A DNA stretch of 64,000 nucleotides from Aquamicrobium defluvii (GCF_004363725.1 NZ_SNZF01000015.1:42403-106402), one strand, 5' to 3'; counted from the stretch's first letter, positions 28,280 through 41,665 are shown. Numbers and translations are program-made. The notes: generated from the sequence alone by a model not told the origin.

Positions 28280-29518
28280 TTGGCTGTGCCAACGATGCAA
28301 AGGGTCCGACGGATCGTGAAGCCCGCTTTTGCGGGCATCATCGTGCTGGCCTTTGGCGCAGGCGCAATATTGCAGGTCTCGCCGGCATTCGCGCAGGACC
28401 TGCAATTGCGGCCATGGCTGCGCAACCTGTTTTCCCCCCGCCGCGCCGAGCGTGTCGAGCCTCCGGCAAACGTTCCCCAGAAAAGGCAGCCTAAGGCGAC
28501 CGCTCCGCGCAAGAAAACCACGGTGCGCAGCAGGCCGGCCGAACCGGCTTCGCCGCCGGTGACTGTCGTTGAGAAAGCGGCGGATGCACGCGTGGTGCTG
28601 GTCGTCGGCGATTTCATGGCGAGCGGCCTCGCCGATGGGCTGACGACCGTTTTCGCCGAAAACCCTGCCGTGCGCGTGGTGGACCGCTCGAACGGCTCCT
28701 CCGGTTTCGTCCGTGACGACTACTACAACTGGCCGGGCGAGATCGGCCCCATGCTGGAAGCGGAAAAGCCGGCCGTCGTCCTGATCATGATGGGCTCCAA
28801 CGACCGCCAGCAGATGAAGGTCGGCGATGCCCGCGAAGCGCCGCGAACGGAAGGCTGGACGCAGGAATACAAGAAACGCACGGTGAACTTCGGAAAGCAC
28901 TTCTCCGAGGCGAAGCTGCCGTTCCTGTGGGTCGGAATGCCCTCCTTCCGGCCGGGCAGCATGACCTCGGACATGCTCGCCCTGAACGAGATCTACCGCG
29001 ATGCGGCCGAAAGCGCCGGGGGCGAATTCGTGGACATCTGGGAAGGCTTCGTCGACGAGAACGGCGCTTTCATCTCCAGAGGCCCCGACATCAACGGCCA
29101 GCCGGTAACCCTGCGTGCCGAGGATGGCATCAACATGACGCGCGCCGGCAAGCGAAAGGTGGCGTTCTACACCGAAAAGCCGCTCCTCAAGCTGCTCGGC
29201 CTTGCCTCACCCAATGCAACGACGGCCGTACCCGCTCCGCTGGTCCCCGAACCCGGCTCTGCCGATGCGCCGCGGGCGCCGGCCAGCATCGACCGCACGC
29301 CGCCCATGCTGCTCAGCGATCCGGCGCTGGATGGCGGCACGGAATTGCTCGGCGCCTCGCTGCCGGTGCTGGCCAGCGAGACCGGGAAAGCGCAGGACAA
29401 ACCGCAACCCGTCACCGCCTCTCCCGGCCGGGCCGACGATTTCGCCTGGCCGCCGCAGCGCAAGGCCGCCGCGGCTCCCGGAAAGGACACGACGGGCTCG
29501 GTAGCACGCGAAAACTGA
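28280..29518 (+). CDS. DUF459 family SGNH-hydrolase-like periplasmic protein
   Basis: A 412-residue exported protein. After a signal segment (FAGIIVLAFGAGAILQVSPAFA) and a basic Pro-rich linker, residues about 105-305 form an SGNH-like domain: VVLVVGDFMASGLADGL (block I, GDF instead of GDS), VVDRSNGSSGFVRDDYYNW, and VLIMMGSNDRQ (block III). DUF459 proteins are common in rhizobia and have been suggested to act on cell-envelope sugars; no activity is proven. The last 110 residues are low complexity. AAGGAGAGG suits the TTG at 28280; an ATG at 28295 is too far away. Confidence 0.8.
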   Translation: MAVPTMQRVRRIVKPAFAGIIVLAFGAGAILQVSPAFAQDLQLRPWLRNLFSPRRAERVEPPANVPQKRQPKATAPRKKTTVRSRPAEPASPPVTVVEKAADARVVLVVGDFMASGLADGLTTVFAENPAVRVVDRSNGSSGFVRDDYYNWPGEIGPMLEAEKPAVVLIMMGSNDRQQMKVGDAREAPRTEGWTQEYKKRTVNFGKHFSEAKLPFLWVGMPSFRPGSMTSDMLALNEIYRDAAESAGGEFVDIWEGFVDENGAFISRGPDINGQPVTLRAEDGINMTRAGKRKVAFYTEKPLLKLLGLASPNATTAVPAPLVPEPGSADAPRAPASIDRTPPMLLSDPALDGGTELLGASLPVLASETGKAQDKPQPVTASPGRADDFAWPPQRKAAAAPGKDTTGSVAREN

Positions 29519-29542
29519 CCGGCGCGCATTGGCGGGCCGCTT

Positions 29543-30997
29543 TTACCGTGGCAGCAGCGACGCCCCCATCAGCGCCTCGTCGATGGCGCGCGCCGCCTGA
29601 CGTCCCTCGCGGATCGCCCACACCACCAGCGACTGGCCGCGCCGCGCGTCCCCGGCCGCGAACAGCCCGTCGATGCTGGTGCGGTAGTCGCGCTCGCTGG
29701 CCGCGACATTGGTGGAGCGGCGGTTGTCGATCATCGTCTTCATGCGCCCGTCGAGCTCCGACAGGACACCTTGCCGGAACGGACCCGCAAAGCCGATGGC
29801 GATGAAGGCGAGGTCGGCGCGGATGATAAATTCCTTGCCGGCAATCGGCTTGCGCCTCTCGTCCACTTCGCAGCACTTCACGCCGATGAGCTTGCCGTCC
29901 TCACCCATGAATTCCAGAGTCGCCACCTGAAACTCGCGCTTCGCCCCTTCCGCCTGCGACGAGGAAGTGCGCATCTTGGTGGCCCAGTAAGGCCATACCG
30001 AAAGCTTGTCTTCCTTCTCGGGCGGCTGGGGGCGAATGTCGAGCTGGGTCACGCGCACCGCTCCCTGCCGGAAGGCCGTACCAACGCAGTCGGAAGCTGT
30101 ATCGCCGCCGCCGACCACCACGACATGCTGCCCGTTGGCGCGGATTTCCGGCGCTGCCCATGCCACCGACTGGATGTCTTCACCGCCGACGCGGCGGTTC
30201 TGCTGCACCAGATAGGGCATGGCGTCGTGCACGCCGTCGAGGTCGGCGCCGGGAATGCCGGCGGCGCGCGGCGTTTCGGAACCGCCGCAGTACAGCACGG
30301 CGTCATAACCGGACAGCAGGCTTTCGACGCTCTTGTCGACACCGATGTTGACGCCGCAGAAGAACGTCACGCCCTCGCCCTGCATCTGCTCGATACGCCG
30401 GTCGATGAAGTGCTTCTCGATCTTGAAATCCGGGATGCCGTAGCGCATCAGCCCGCCGGGGCGGCTTTCGCGCTCGTAGACATGCACCTCGTGGCCGGCA
30501 CGGCCGAGCTGCTGGGCGGCCGCCATGCCGGCCGGGCCCGAGCCGATGATGGCGACGCGCTTGCCGGTCTTCATCAGCGGCGGATAGGGCCGTATGTAGC
30601 CGATCTCGTAAGCCTTGTCGGCCAGCGCCTGCTCCACCGTCTTGATGGCGACGGGAATGTCCTCGAGGTTCAGCGTGCAGGCTTCCTCGCACGGCGCGGG
30701 GCAGATGCGGCCCGTGAACTCGGGAAAATTGTTGGTGGAGTGCAGATTGCGGATCGCCGTTTCCCACTCGCCATTGTAGACGAGGTCGTTCCAGTCCGGA
30801 ATCTGGTTGTGCACCGGGCAGCCGGTCGGCCCGTGGCAGTAGGGAATACCGCAATCCATGCAGCGCGCGGCCTGCTTTTCCACCTCGCTGTCCGACATGG
30901 GCAGCGTGAACTCGCGAAAATGGCGGATGCGATCGGAAGCCGGCTGGTACTTGTGGACCTGCCGGTCGATTTCCAGAAAACCTGTTACCTTGCCCAT
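29543..30997 (-). CDS. gltD: Glutamate synthase (NADPH) small subunit
   Basis: A 484-residue flavoprotein. The N-terminal iron-sulfur region has CMDCGIPYCHGPTGCPVHN and CPAPCEEACTLN. The FAD site is GSGPAGMAAAQQLG and the NADPH site VVGGGDTASDCVG. It passes electrons from NADPH to the large subunit for conversion of 2-oxoglutarate and glutamine to two glutamates. The ATG at 30997 with AAGGAACC is the family start. It lies 189 bases downstream of gltB on the same strand, so it can be cotranscribed or have its own promoter in that gap. Confidence 0.95.
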   Translation of the reverse strand: MGKVTGFLEIDRQVHKYQPASDRIRHFREFTLPMSDSEVEKQAARCMDCGIPYCHGPTGCPVHNQIPDWNDLVYNGEWETAIRNLHSTNNFPEFTGRICPAPCEEACTLNLEDIPVAIKTVEQALADKAYEIGYIRPYPPLMKTGKRVAIIGSGPAGMAAAQQLGRAGHEVHVYERESRPGGLMRYGIPDFKIEKHFIDRRIEQMQGEGVTFFCGVNIGVDKSVESLLSGYDAVLYCGGSETPRAAGIPGADLDGVHDAMPYLVQQNRRVGGEDIQSVAWAAPEIRANGQHVVVVGGGDTASDCVGTAFRQGAVRVTQLDIRPQPPEKEDKLSVWPYWATKMRTSSSQAEGAKREFQVATLEFMGEDGKLIGVKCCEVDERRKPIAGKEFIIRADLAFIAIGFAGPFRQGVLSELDGRMKTMIDNRRSTNVAASERDYRTSIDGLFAAGDARRGQSLVVWAIREGRQAARAIDEALMGASLLPR

Positions 30998-31186
30998 TAT
31001 GGTTCCTTGACCTTTTCGTGCGGCACGCAGGCGCATGGCTTGCGGGCCGTCCGTTCGGGTGCTGACGGTTCCGGGCGCGCACGCGCTCCGGCGGTTCGGG
31101 AGCCACATCCATGCAGCTCCGCAGCTAGCGCGAACGCGCTTCCGGTTTGAGATCCGGCGGAACGCCGTACAGGAAGAGCGACCCGC

Positions 31187-35914
<4,728 letters not shown>

Positions 35915-36358
35915 CGCTGTCGTCCTCCATTTTCGCGCCGGAGAGGCGTCTGTTTGCCTGGGGAGCATCCGGCTCCCGGTTGGGTATGCTTAACCGCTGG
36001 CGATAACTCTTCATGCCCCGCCGGCAGGCGGGAAAAGCCGCTTGCGCCACCAGTCGGATCGACGACCGCACTATACTCCGATCCGGACTGCCTTGCGCGG
36101 ATAAATAAGACAGCATTGCTGTCCTAAATTTCTATGGCAGAAATCAAAAAAGCGCACAAGACCGATTCATGAAAAAAATTCACTCTTTTGGATAGAAAGT
36201 TGCGGAAGCTCGCAAGAAACGGAAACTTTCAGTCGATCCTTGCGTGCATTCGGGCCTTTTGACGGGCATCACGGTCCGTTCCGGTCTTCCGGCGCCTTGC
36301 AAGCGGCAGCCGAAAGGGATCAATTGCGCGCCGGAAACCATCAGCAACGGAGCCGCAA
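35915..36358. promoter_or_regulatory. Divergent intergenic region between gltB and threonine aldolase gene
   Basis: No gene is seen in these 444 bases. The middle (about 36095-36235) is markedly A/T-richer than its surroundings and must hold the promoters of both genes. Besides the palindrome at 36109-36123 there is a nested inverted repeat: GAAAGTT (36195-36201) with AACTTTC (36224-36230), and inside it TTGCG (36200-36204) with CGCAA (36211-36215). I recognised no known riboswitch. Confidence 0.6.
36109..36123. promoter_or_regulatory. Perfect 15-bp palindrome, possible operator for gltB and/or ltaE
   Basis: GACAGCA-T-TGCTGTC is a perfect 7-1-7 inverted repeat in the A/T-rich middle of the divergent region. 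The size and symmetry suit a dimeric regulator such as an Lrp/AsnC- or LysR-type protein, but the regulator is not identified. Confidence 0.45.
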
Positions 36359-37408
36359 ATGTTCTTCGCTTCCGACAACTGGGCAGGCGCCCACCCCGCC
36401 ATTGCCTCCCGTCTGTCGGGCTCCGCCGGTGGCTTCAGCACGGCCTATGGCGATGGCGAACTCGACAAGGCCGTCTATGAAAAATTCAGCGAAATCTTCG
36501 GACGCGAAGCGGCGGTCTTCTTCGTTGCGACGGGGACAGCGGCAAATGCGCTGTCGCTGGCCCTCTATGGCAAACCCGGCGGCATCTCCTTCTGCCACCG
36601 CGAATCGCACATCATGGAAGATGAATGCGGGGCAGTGGAATATCTTTCCGGCGGCGGACGCCTGCTCGGCATCGAAGGCGCGCTTGGCCGCATCGATCCG
36701 GCCGCGCTGGAGCGGTCTCTCGGCGGCTTCTTTCCCGAATCCGTGCATTCCGGACGCCCGGCCGCCCTATCGATCACCCAGTCGACGGAGATCGGCACCC
36801 TCTATTCGCTGGAAGATATCGAGGCGATTTCCGCCATCGCCGCAAGCCGCTCGATGCCGCTGCATATGGATGGCGCGCGCTTCGCCAATGCGCTGGTTGC
36901 CCTGGGATGCACCCCGGCGGAAATGACGTGGAAACGCGGCGTCGATGTGGTGTCGTTCGGCGGCACCAAGAATGGTTGCTGGTGCGCCGAGGCGGTCGTG
37001 TTGTTCGACCTCGATCTGGCGCGCGAGATGGCGTTCCTGCGCAAGCGTGCCGGGCAGCTTTTTTCCAAATCGCGTTTCGTCGCCGCTCAGTTCGACGCCT
37101 ATTTCGAGGACGACCTGTGGCTGGAGAACGCCCGTCACTCCAATGCCATGGCCACCCGCCTTGCAGGGGCCATCGACGCGGCCCTTACCGCGCGCCTTGC
37201 ATGGCAGCCGCAGGCCAACGAGGTTTTCGCCATATTCGGCGACGAACTGGCCGGGAGATTGCAGGCCGCCGGCGCGACCTTCCACCAGTGGCCGGCACCG
37301 CGAGACTTTACCGGGCAATTGGGAGAGGGCGAAAAAATCTACCGTTTCGTCACCAGCTTCGCCACACAAAGCCAGGACATAGACCGACTGGCCGACCTGG
37401 TCCGCTGA
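36359..37408 (+). CDS. ltaE: Low-specificity L-threonine aldolase / beta-eliminating lyase family
   Basis: A 349-residue fold-I PLP enzyme. The PLP lysine is in VVSFGGTKNGCWCAEAVVLFD; other conserved blocks are FVATGTAANALSLALYG, HRESHIMEDECGAVEYLSGG and LHMDGARFANALVALG. It cleaves threonine and allo-threonine to glycine and acetaldehyde, feeding one-carbon metabolism. The ATG at 36359 begins MFFASDNWAGAHPAI as in relatives. It is transcribed away from gltB and is followed by the terminator of the convergent hsp20 gene. Confidence 0.9.
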   Translation: MFFASDNWAGAHPAIASRLSGSAGGFSTAYGDGELDKAVYEKFSEIFGREAAVFFVATGTAANALSLALYGKPGGISFCHRESHIMEDECGAVEYLSGGGRLLGIEGALGRIDPAALERSLGGFFPESVHSGRPAALSITQSTEIGTLYSLEDIEAISAIAASRSMPLHMDGARFANALVALGCTPAEMTWKRGVDVVSFGGTKNGCWCAEAVVLFDLDLAREMAFLRKRAGQLFSKSRFVAAQFDAYFEDDLWLENARHSNAMATRLAGAIDAALTARLAWQPQANEVFAIFGDELAGRLQAAGATFHQWPAPRDFTGQLGEGEKIYRFVTSFATQSQDIDRLADLVR

Positions 37409-37420
37409 CCCGCCGCAAAT

Positions 37421-37450
37421 GCAAAAGCGGCGCGGGTTTCCCCGCGCCGC
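37421..37450 (-). terminator. Intrinsic terminator of hsp20
   Basis: GCGGCGCGGG (37427-37436) and CCCGCGCCGC (37441-37450) form a perfect 10-bp stem with a 4-base loop. A T-run follows only on the minus strand (CCGCTTTTGC), so it ends the hsp20 transcript and may also slow the convergent ltaE transcript. Confidence 0.8.
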
Positions 37451-37477
37451 CTCTCCCTCGGGAGGAGTGAGAGAAGA

Positions 37478-37948
37478 TCAGTTGACGGTCTTGGCCTCGA
37501 TCTGCCGGGCCTTGTCGGCGCTCACCGAAGCAATCGCGATCTTGCGCGGCTTCAGCTCCTCGGGAATGTTGCGCTTCAGGTCGATGTGCAGCAGCCCGTT
37601 CTTAAGGGCCGCACCGACGACATCGACGTGGTCGGCAAGCTGGAAGCGGCGCTCGAAGGCGCGCGATGCGATGCCGCGATAAAGCAGCTCCGAGCCGTCG
37701 CTTTGTGCCTCTTCGTTGCGCTCACCCTTGACAGTCAGCACATTGCGGTGTGCCTCGATGGAAATCTCGTCTTCCGCGAAACCGGCCACCGCCATGGAAA
37801 TGCGATAGGCATCCTCACCGGTCTTTTCGATGTTGTAGGGCGGATAGGACTGGCCGCCTTCGGGCTGACCGAGCGAATCCAGCATGGTGAACAGGCGGTC
37901 GAATCCTACGGTCGAGCGATAGAGGGGGGAAAAATCGACGTGACGCAT
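37478..37948 (-). CDS. Hsp20 family small heat-shock protein
   Basis: A 156-residue class A IbpA-like chaperone. The N terminus MRHVDFSPLYRSTVGFDRLF is typical, then the alpha-crystallin domain (about 35-130: YPPYNIEKTGEDAYRISMAVAGF, ISIEAHRNVLTVKGER, FERRFQLADHVDVVGAALKNGLLHIDL) and the C-terminal IPEELKPRKIAI anchoring motif. It binds unfolding proteins under heat stress. The ATG at 37948 has AGGAG 8 bases before it, and that site lies in a ROSE-like hairpin, with an RpoH-like promoter further upstream. Confidence 0.93.
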   Translation of the reverse strand: MRHVDFSPLYRSTVGFDRLFTMLDSLGQPEGGQSYPPYNIEKTGEDAYRISMAVAGFAEDEISIEAHRNVLTVKGERNEEAQSDGSELLYRGIASRAFERRFQLADHVDVVGAALKNGLLHIDLKRNIPEELKPRKIAIASVSADKARQIEAKTVN

Positions 37949-38045
37949 GGTGTGTTCTCCTGTCGAGCAACAAGGTTTGCGTTGTGACCCTTTGGAAGCC
38001 CTGACCGGGCGCTTCCTGAGCCGCGGCCCCGACATCGGCGACCGC
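37949..38045 (-). promoter_or_regulatory. ROSE-like RNA thermometer in the hsp20 5' UTR
   Basis: On the minus strand TTGCT (37966-37970) lies four bases from the ribosome site AGGAG (37957-37961). Pairing them gives U-A, C-G, G-G, U-A and U-G, the U(U/C)GCU anti-Shine-Dalgarno hairpin with internal G-G pair that defines rhizobial ROSE elements. Upstream, GGAAGC and GCTTCC can form another stem. ROSE elements melt on heating and free the ribosome site. The recognition rests on this hairpin and the gene context. Confidence 0.65.
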
Positions 38046-38052
38046 AAGGTAC

Positions 38053-38081
38053 ATTTGGGTGCCTTCCGGAACGGTTTCAAG
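38053..38081 (-). promoter_or_regulatory. RpoH-like heat-shock promoter of hsp20
   Basis: On the minus strand CTTGAAA (38075-38081) is followed after 15 bases by CCCAAAT (38053-38059), close to the sigma-32 consensus CTTGAAA-N11-16-CCCCATnT. A start near 38045 would give a 5' UTR of about 95-100 nt, the usual size for ROSE leaders. Confidence 0.5.
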
Positions 38082-38355
38082 ACCCGCCAAACGGCAGATG
38101 AACGCCGGATGAACATCACGCTCAAAACTCGTTCAGGTGGAAGCCTCTATTCCTTTCCCTGCGATGGAACGGCGCGGATGCCAGACCGGAGCCGGTGCGG
38201 GTGCAACGTCCCTTTCACCTGCACCGACCAGTGGCCGGAAGTCGTCTGAGGCGGCTTCCGGCTCCACCTCCCGGCAATTGCGCCCGATTTCCTTTGCAAT
38301 ATGCGCCGACGCTACCTATCACCTTGGCGAAACCGCAGCGCAGCCCGGCGGCCGG
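38082..38355. other. Intergenic region between hsp20 promoter and hydrolase gene
   Basis: No gene is supported here. Plus-strand open frames run into the hydrolase frame, but the family start is at 38356. The segment should contain the hydrolase promoter; I could not place one with confidence. Confidence 0.45.
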
Positions 38356-39321
38356 ATGACAGAGCATTTTTTCCAAACCAGCGATAACCCGCTTCCCGAC
38401 AATGCCGTCGGAGGCTTCTTTCGCACGCGCGACGGCAGGCAGATTCGCTATGCCCGTTTCGCACCGTCCGGGCGACCGGAAAAAGGCACGGTGATCCTGC
38501 TGCAGGGCCGCAACGAGTGCATCGAGAAATATTTCGAGACGATTGGCGACCTGTCTGCCCGGGGCCTCGGCACGGCAACTTTCGATCTGCGCGGACAGGG
38601 CGCTTCCGACCGGCTGATCCGCGATCCGCGGCGCGGCTATGTGAAAAGCTTCCGCGACTACACCGACGATCTGGAAATATTCTTCAGGCAGATCGTGCTG
38701 CCCGATTGCCGCGGTCCCTATTACATCCTCGCCCATTCCACCGGCGCGCTGATCGCCCTGCTGGCCTCGCCCGCGCTGGTCAACCGCGTTCAGCGCATGG
38801 TGCTGCTCACGCCCTTCCTCGGCATTCCCGACCAGCGCTATTCGATGAAGACGATCCGCCTGATGACCACGGCGTTGATGCTCGTGGGGCTCGGCCGCAT
38901 GTATGTCAGAAGCAGCGGCCAGAAAGGCGCGGCGCCGTTCGGAATCAGCGATCTGACTTCGGATCCGGTGCGATTCCGGCGCAACACCTCCGTCTATGAC
39001 ACGCACCCGCAACTGGCGCTCAAGGGCCCGACCGTGCGCTGGCTGCGCGAAGCGAGCAAAGCGGTTCTCAAGATCGGGGACCCGCAGTTCATGGCAAACA
39101 TGCGCATTCCCACGCTGATCGTCGCCGCCGGGGCCGACAGGATCGTCTCCACCCGCGCCATAGCGCATTTCACACGGCATCTGCGGCTGTCTTCGCTGCT
39201 CACCATCGATGGCGCCCGCCACGAAATCCTTCAGGAAGCGGACTTCTACCGCGAACAGTTCCTGGCCGCGTTCGATGCCTTCGTGCCCGGCAACGAGGAA
39301 GATATCTTCACCGCTGCCTGA
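38356..39321 (+). CDS. Alpha/beta hydrolase, lysophospholipase/monoacylglycerol-lipase type
   Basis: A 321-residue serine hydrolase of the PldB/Hydrolase_4 group. The oxyanion region is VILLQGRNECIEKYFET (where HGxxE is usual, here QGRNE), followed by ATFDLRGQGASDR. The nucleophile elbow reads ILAHSTGALIAL (nucleophile Ser within HSTG), the acid lies in VAAGADRIVS and the catalytic His in IDGARHEILQE. It probably hydrolyses lysophospholipids or monoacylglycerols; the substrate is not proven. The frame opens earlier, but MTEHFFQTSDNPLP is the likely start. Its stop is 5 bases from the convergent hisN stop. Confidence 0.85.
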   Translation: MTEHFFQTSDNPLPDNAVGGFFRTRDGRQIRYARFAPSGRPEKGTVILLQGRNECIEKYFETIGDLSARGLGTATFDLRGQGASDRLIRDPRRGYVKSFRDYTDDLEIFFRQIVLPDCRGPYYILAHSTGALIALLASPALVNRVQRMVLLTPFLGIPDQRYSMKTIRLMTTALMLVGLGRMYVRSSGQKGAAPFGISDLTSDPVRFRRNTSVYDTHPQLALKGPTVRWLREASKAVLKIGDPQFMANMRIPTLIVAAGADRIVSTRAIAHFTRHLRLSSLLTIDGARHEILQEADFYREQFLAAFDAFVPGNEEDIFTAA

Positions 39322-39326
39322 CCCGC

Positions 39327-40100
39327 TCAGCCTCGCAATGCAGCCATGGCGGCCTCGTGCAATTGCGGCGTGGCGGCAGCCAGAATGTCGCCGCCGTTTT
39401 CGGCCGGCCCGCCCTCGAAGGTGGTGACCACGCCACCCGCCTGTTCGATGATCGGGATCAGCGCCACGATGTCGTATGGCTTCAGCCCCGGATCCATGAC
39501 GACGTCGACCGAGCCGGCCGCCAGCATGGCGAAGGCGTAGCAGTCGACGCCATAGCGGGCCAGTTTCACCTTGCTTTCGAAGCTGTCGTAGCGTTTTCGC
39601 ATGTCGCCCTTGAAGAGGGCCGGCGTCGTGGTGAACGCGATCGCGTCGGAAAGGTTGACCGTCTTGCGGGTCGCAAGCTGGCGGGAGCCTCCCGGCCCGT
39701 CGTAGCGGGAGCCCGTGCCATCGGCATAGAACAGCTCGCCGGTAAAAGGCTGGGACATCATTCCCGCCACCGCATCGCCGTCGACGGTCAGCCCCACCAG
39801 CGTGCCCCACACCGGCAAGCCGGAAATGAAGGCGCGGGTGCCGTCGATCGGGTCGATCACCCACACATGGCGGCTGGAAAGGTTTTCGCTGCCATGCTCC
39901 TCGCCCAGAATGCCGTGGTCCGGGAACTCCTCATTGATAAGGCGGCGGATCGCAAGCTCCGCCTGCTGGTCGGCCTCCGTCACCGGGTCGAATCCAGCCG
40001 CCTCCTTGTTGTCGACAGCGCCCTGGGTACGGAAGCGCGGAAGGGTCTCGGCCGCGGCAACCCCGGCGACCCGCCGAAGAAATTCGGGTGAAATGTGCAA
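39327..40100 (-). CDS. hisN: Histidinol-phosphate phosphatase, inositol-monophosphatase fold
   Basis: A 257-residue Mg-dependent phosphatase. The metal motifs are ILGEEHGSE and VIDPIDGTRAFISGLPVWG, plus DPGLKPYDIVALIPIIEQAGG near the C terminus. Sequences of this kind in rhizobia are HisN-type histidinol phosphatases, removing phosphate in histidine synthesis, though inositol phosphatase activity is a relative possibility. The TTG at 40100 has AGGAGACCAAA before it and begins the conserved HISPEFLRRVAG. The ATG at 40151 lies at a TATAAC-like sequence and is less likely. Confidence 0.85.
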   Translation of the reverse strand: MHISPEFLRRVAGVAAAETLPRFRTQGAVDNKEAAGFDPVTEADQQAELAIRRLINEEFPDHGILGEEHGSENLSSRHVWVIDPIDGTRAFISGLPVWGTLVGLTVDGDAVAGMMSQPFTGELFYADGTGSRYDGPGGSRQLATRKTVNLSDAIAFTTTPALFKGDMRKRYDSFESKVKLARYGVDCYAFAMLAAGSVDVVMDPGLKPYDIVALIPIIEQAGGVVTTFEGGPAENGGDILAAATPQLHEAAMAALRG

Positions 40101-40180
40101 TTTGGTCTCCTGGTCGATGAGGCGGGCCCGATCCTTGTTATAGCAAGGCATGCGTCAAAGTCATGGGGGTACAGAACACC

Positions 40181-41074
40181 TTACTCTGCCGCCAGAGGAG
40201 GAGCCCGGAAATGATGATCGCTGAGGGCCATGAGGTCCGCGCAAAACCGCGTTATGTCTTCGGCGAGGGCGTCGAAGCCGGCCGTCTTTTCAAGTGTGCG
40301 CTCGTTCATATAGAGGCCGCGATTGATCTCGATCTGCAAGGCGTGAACCTTGCGTGGCGGCCGCCCGTAATACTCGGTGATGAAGCCGCCCGCATAGGGC
40401 TTGTTGTGCGCGACGGTGTACCCCATGGCGCAAAGCAGGTCGATTGCCGTGGCGCTGAGTGACGAGGCCGCGGAGGTTCCGAAACGGTCGCCGATGATGA
40501 AATCCGGCCGCAGCCCGCTGTCGCTCACCCGGACTCCGGCCGGCATGGAATGGCAGTCGACCAGTATGGCGAAGCCGAATCCGGCGCGGGTTTGCGAGAG
40601 CAGCCGCTTCAATGTCTCATGGTAGGGCTTGTAGACCTTCTCGATCCGCGTCACCGCCTCGGCCAGCGGCAAACGGCCGGCGTAGATGTCGAAGCCCTCT
40701 CCCACGAGCCTGGGCACCGTGCCCAGCCCGCCGGCCACCCGTGCCGAGCGGATATTGCAGTAGGGTGGCACCGGCTCCGCGAACATGCGCGGGTCGAGTT
40801 CCCATGGCTCGCGGTTGGCGTCGAGATAGGCGCGCGGAAAATTGGCCGCCAGCAGCGGCGCGCCAAGAGACACGCAGCCTCCGAACAACTCGTCCACATA
40901 GCAGTCCTCGGAGCGGCGCACGTCGCGTCCGTCCAGCCGGCTCATGGCAAGGAACCGTTCGGGATAGTAGCGCCCGCTGTGCGGCGAGCTGAAAACGAAC
41001 GGCACGCGCTGCTCTGCGGCGGACCGCACCTCGAAGGCGGGGACAACCGAAAAATCTTCGGCCGCTGTCGTCAA
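40181..41074 (-). CDS. N-formylglutamate amidohydrolase family protein
   Basis: A 297-residue zinc hydrolase of the FGase (HutG-like) family: VPFVFSSPHSGRYYP, RRSEDCYVDELFGG, NFPRAYLDANREPWELDP and ILVDCHSMPAG are the conserved blocks. It would release formate from N-formylglutamate, or act on a related N-formyl compound; no hut genes are beside it. No ATG fits. The TTG at 41074 preceded by AAAGG gives the family length, and the GTG at 41158 is an alternative. It diverges from cpdR, an arrangement I know from rhizobial genomes. Confidence 0.85.
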   Translation of the reverse strand: MTTAAEDFSVVPAFEVRSAAEQRVPFVFSSPHSGRYYPERFLAMSRLDGRDVRRSEDCYVDELFGGCVSLGAPLLAANFPRAYLDANREPWELDPRMFAEPVPPYCNIRSARVAGGLGTVPRLVGEGFDIYAGRLPLAEAVTRIEKVYKPYHETLKRLLSQTRAGFGFAILVDCHSMPAGVRVSDSGLRPDFIIGDRFGTSAASSLSATAIDLLCAMGYTVAHNKPYAGGFITEYYGRPPRKVHALQIEINRGLYMNERTLEKTAGFDALAEDITRFCADLMALSDHHFRAPPLAAE

Positions 41075-41275
41075 TTTCGATGAACCTTTGGAGACTGCGC
41101 TTTCATTCTCATGAAACTGCCATCCGCCGGGGAGCGAGTCCAGCGTTTCGCGACACACATCCCGAAGGAGCGGGCCTGTCTGTCTTCACTTGATCTTTAC
41201 CGCCCCGGACTCTTATACAATCCGGATAACGGGCTTGGCATGAGCCGGCCGAGTTGGTGATTCGGACGGGATAGT

Positions 41276-41638
41276 ATGGCACGCATTCTGCTGGCGGAAG
41301 ATGATGACGATATGCGCCGCTTCCTGGTCAAGGCGCTGGAGCGCGCCGGCCATCAGGTGAGCGATTTCGACAATGGTGCAAGCGCCTATGAGCGTCTGCG
41401 CGAAGAACCCTTCTCGCTCCTGCTGACCGACATCGTCATGCCCGAGATGGATGGCATCGAGCTGGCACGCCGCGCTACCGAGATCGATCCCGACCTCAAG
41501 GTGATGTTCATCACCGGCTTTGCGGCGGTGGCTCTCAATCCCGATTCCAAGGCTCCGCGCGACGCAAAGGTGCTGTCGAAGCCGTTCCATCTGCGCGACC
41601 TCGTCAACGAGGTGGAAAAGATGTTGCAGGCGGCGTGA
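41276..41638 (+). CDS. cpdR: Single-domain response regulator CpdR
   Basis: A 120-residue receiver domain with no output domain. Acidic pocket AEDDDD, phospho-acceptor Asp52 in LLLTDIVMPEMDG, the FITGFAAVAL segment and VLSKPFHLRDL are all in place. This matches CpdR, which in its unphosphorylated form primes ClpXP for proteolysis of cell-cycle substrates such as CtrA or other factors, and is dephosphorylated through the CckA-ChpT phosphorelay. In Sinorhizobium CpdR1 is needed for normal cell division and symbiosis. It precedes tRNA-Val and is the last chromosomal protein gene before the prophage. Confidence 0.9.
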   Translation: MARILLAEDDDDMRRFLVKALERAGHQVSDFDNGASAYERLREEPFSLLLTDIVMPEMDGIELARRATEIDPDLKVMFITGFAAVALNPDSKAPRDAKVLSKPFHLRDLVNEVEKMLQAA

Positions 41639-41665
41639 GACGATCAAAATTTCCGTCCCGCGCTA

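Noticed and set aside
36231..36358. Possible glycine riboswitch before threonine aldolase (CCGAAAGGG-like piece)
   Set aside because: Only a short fragment resembles the aptamer; the paired stems and second conserved block are missing.
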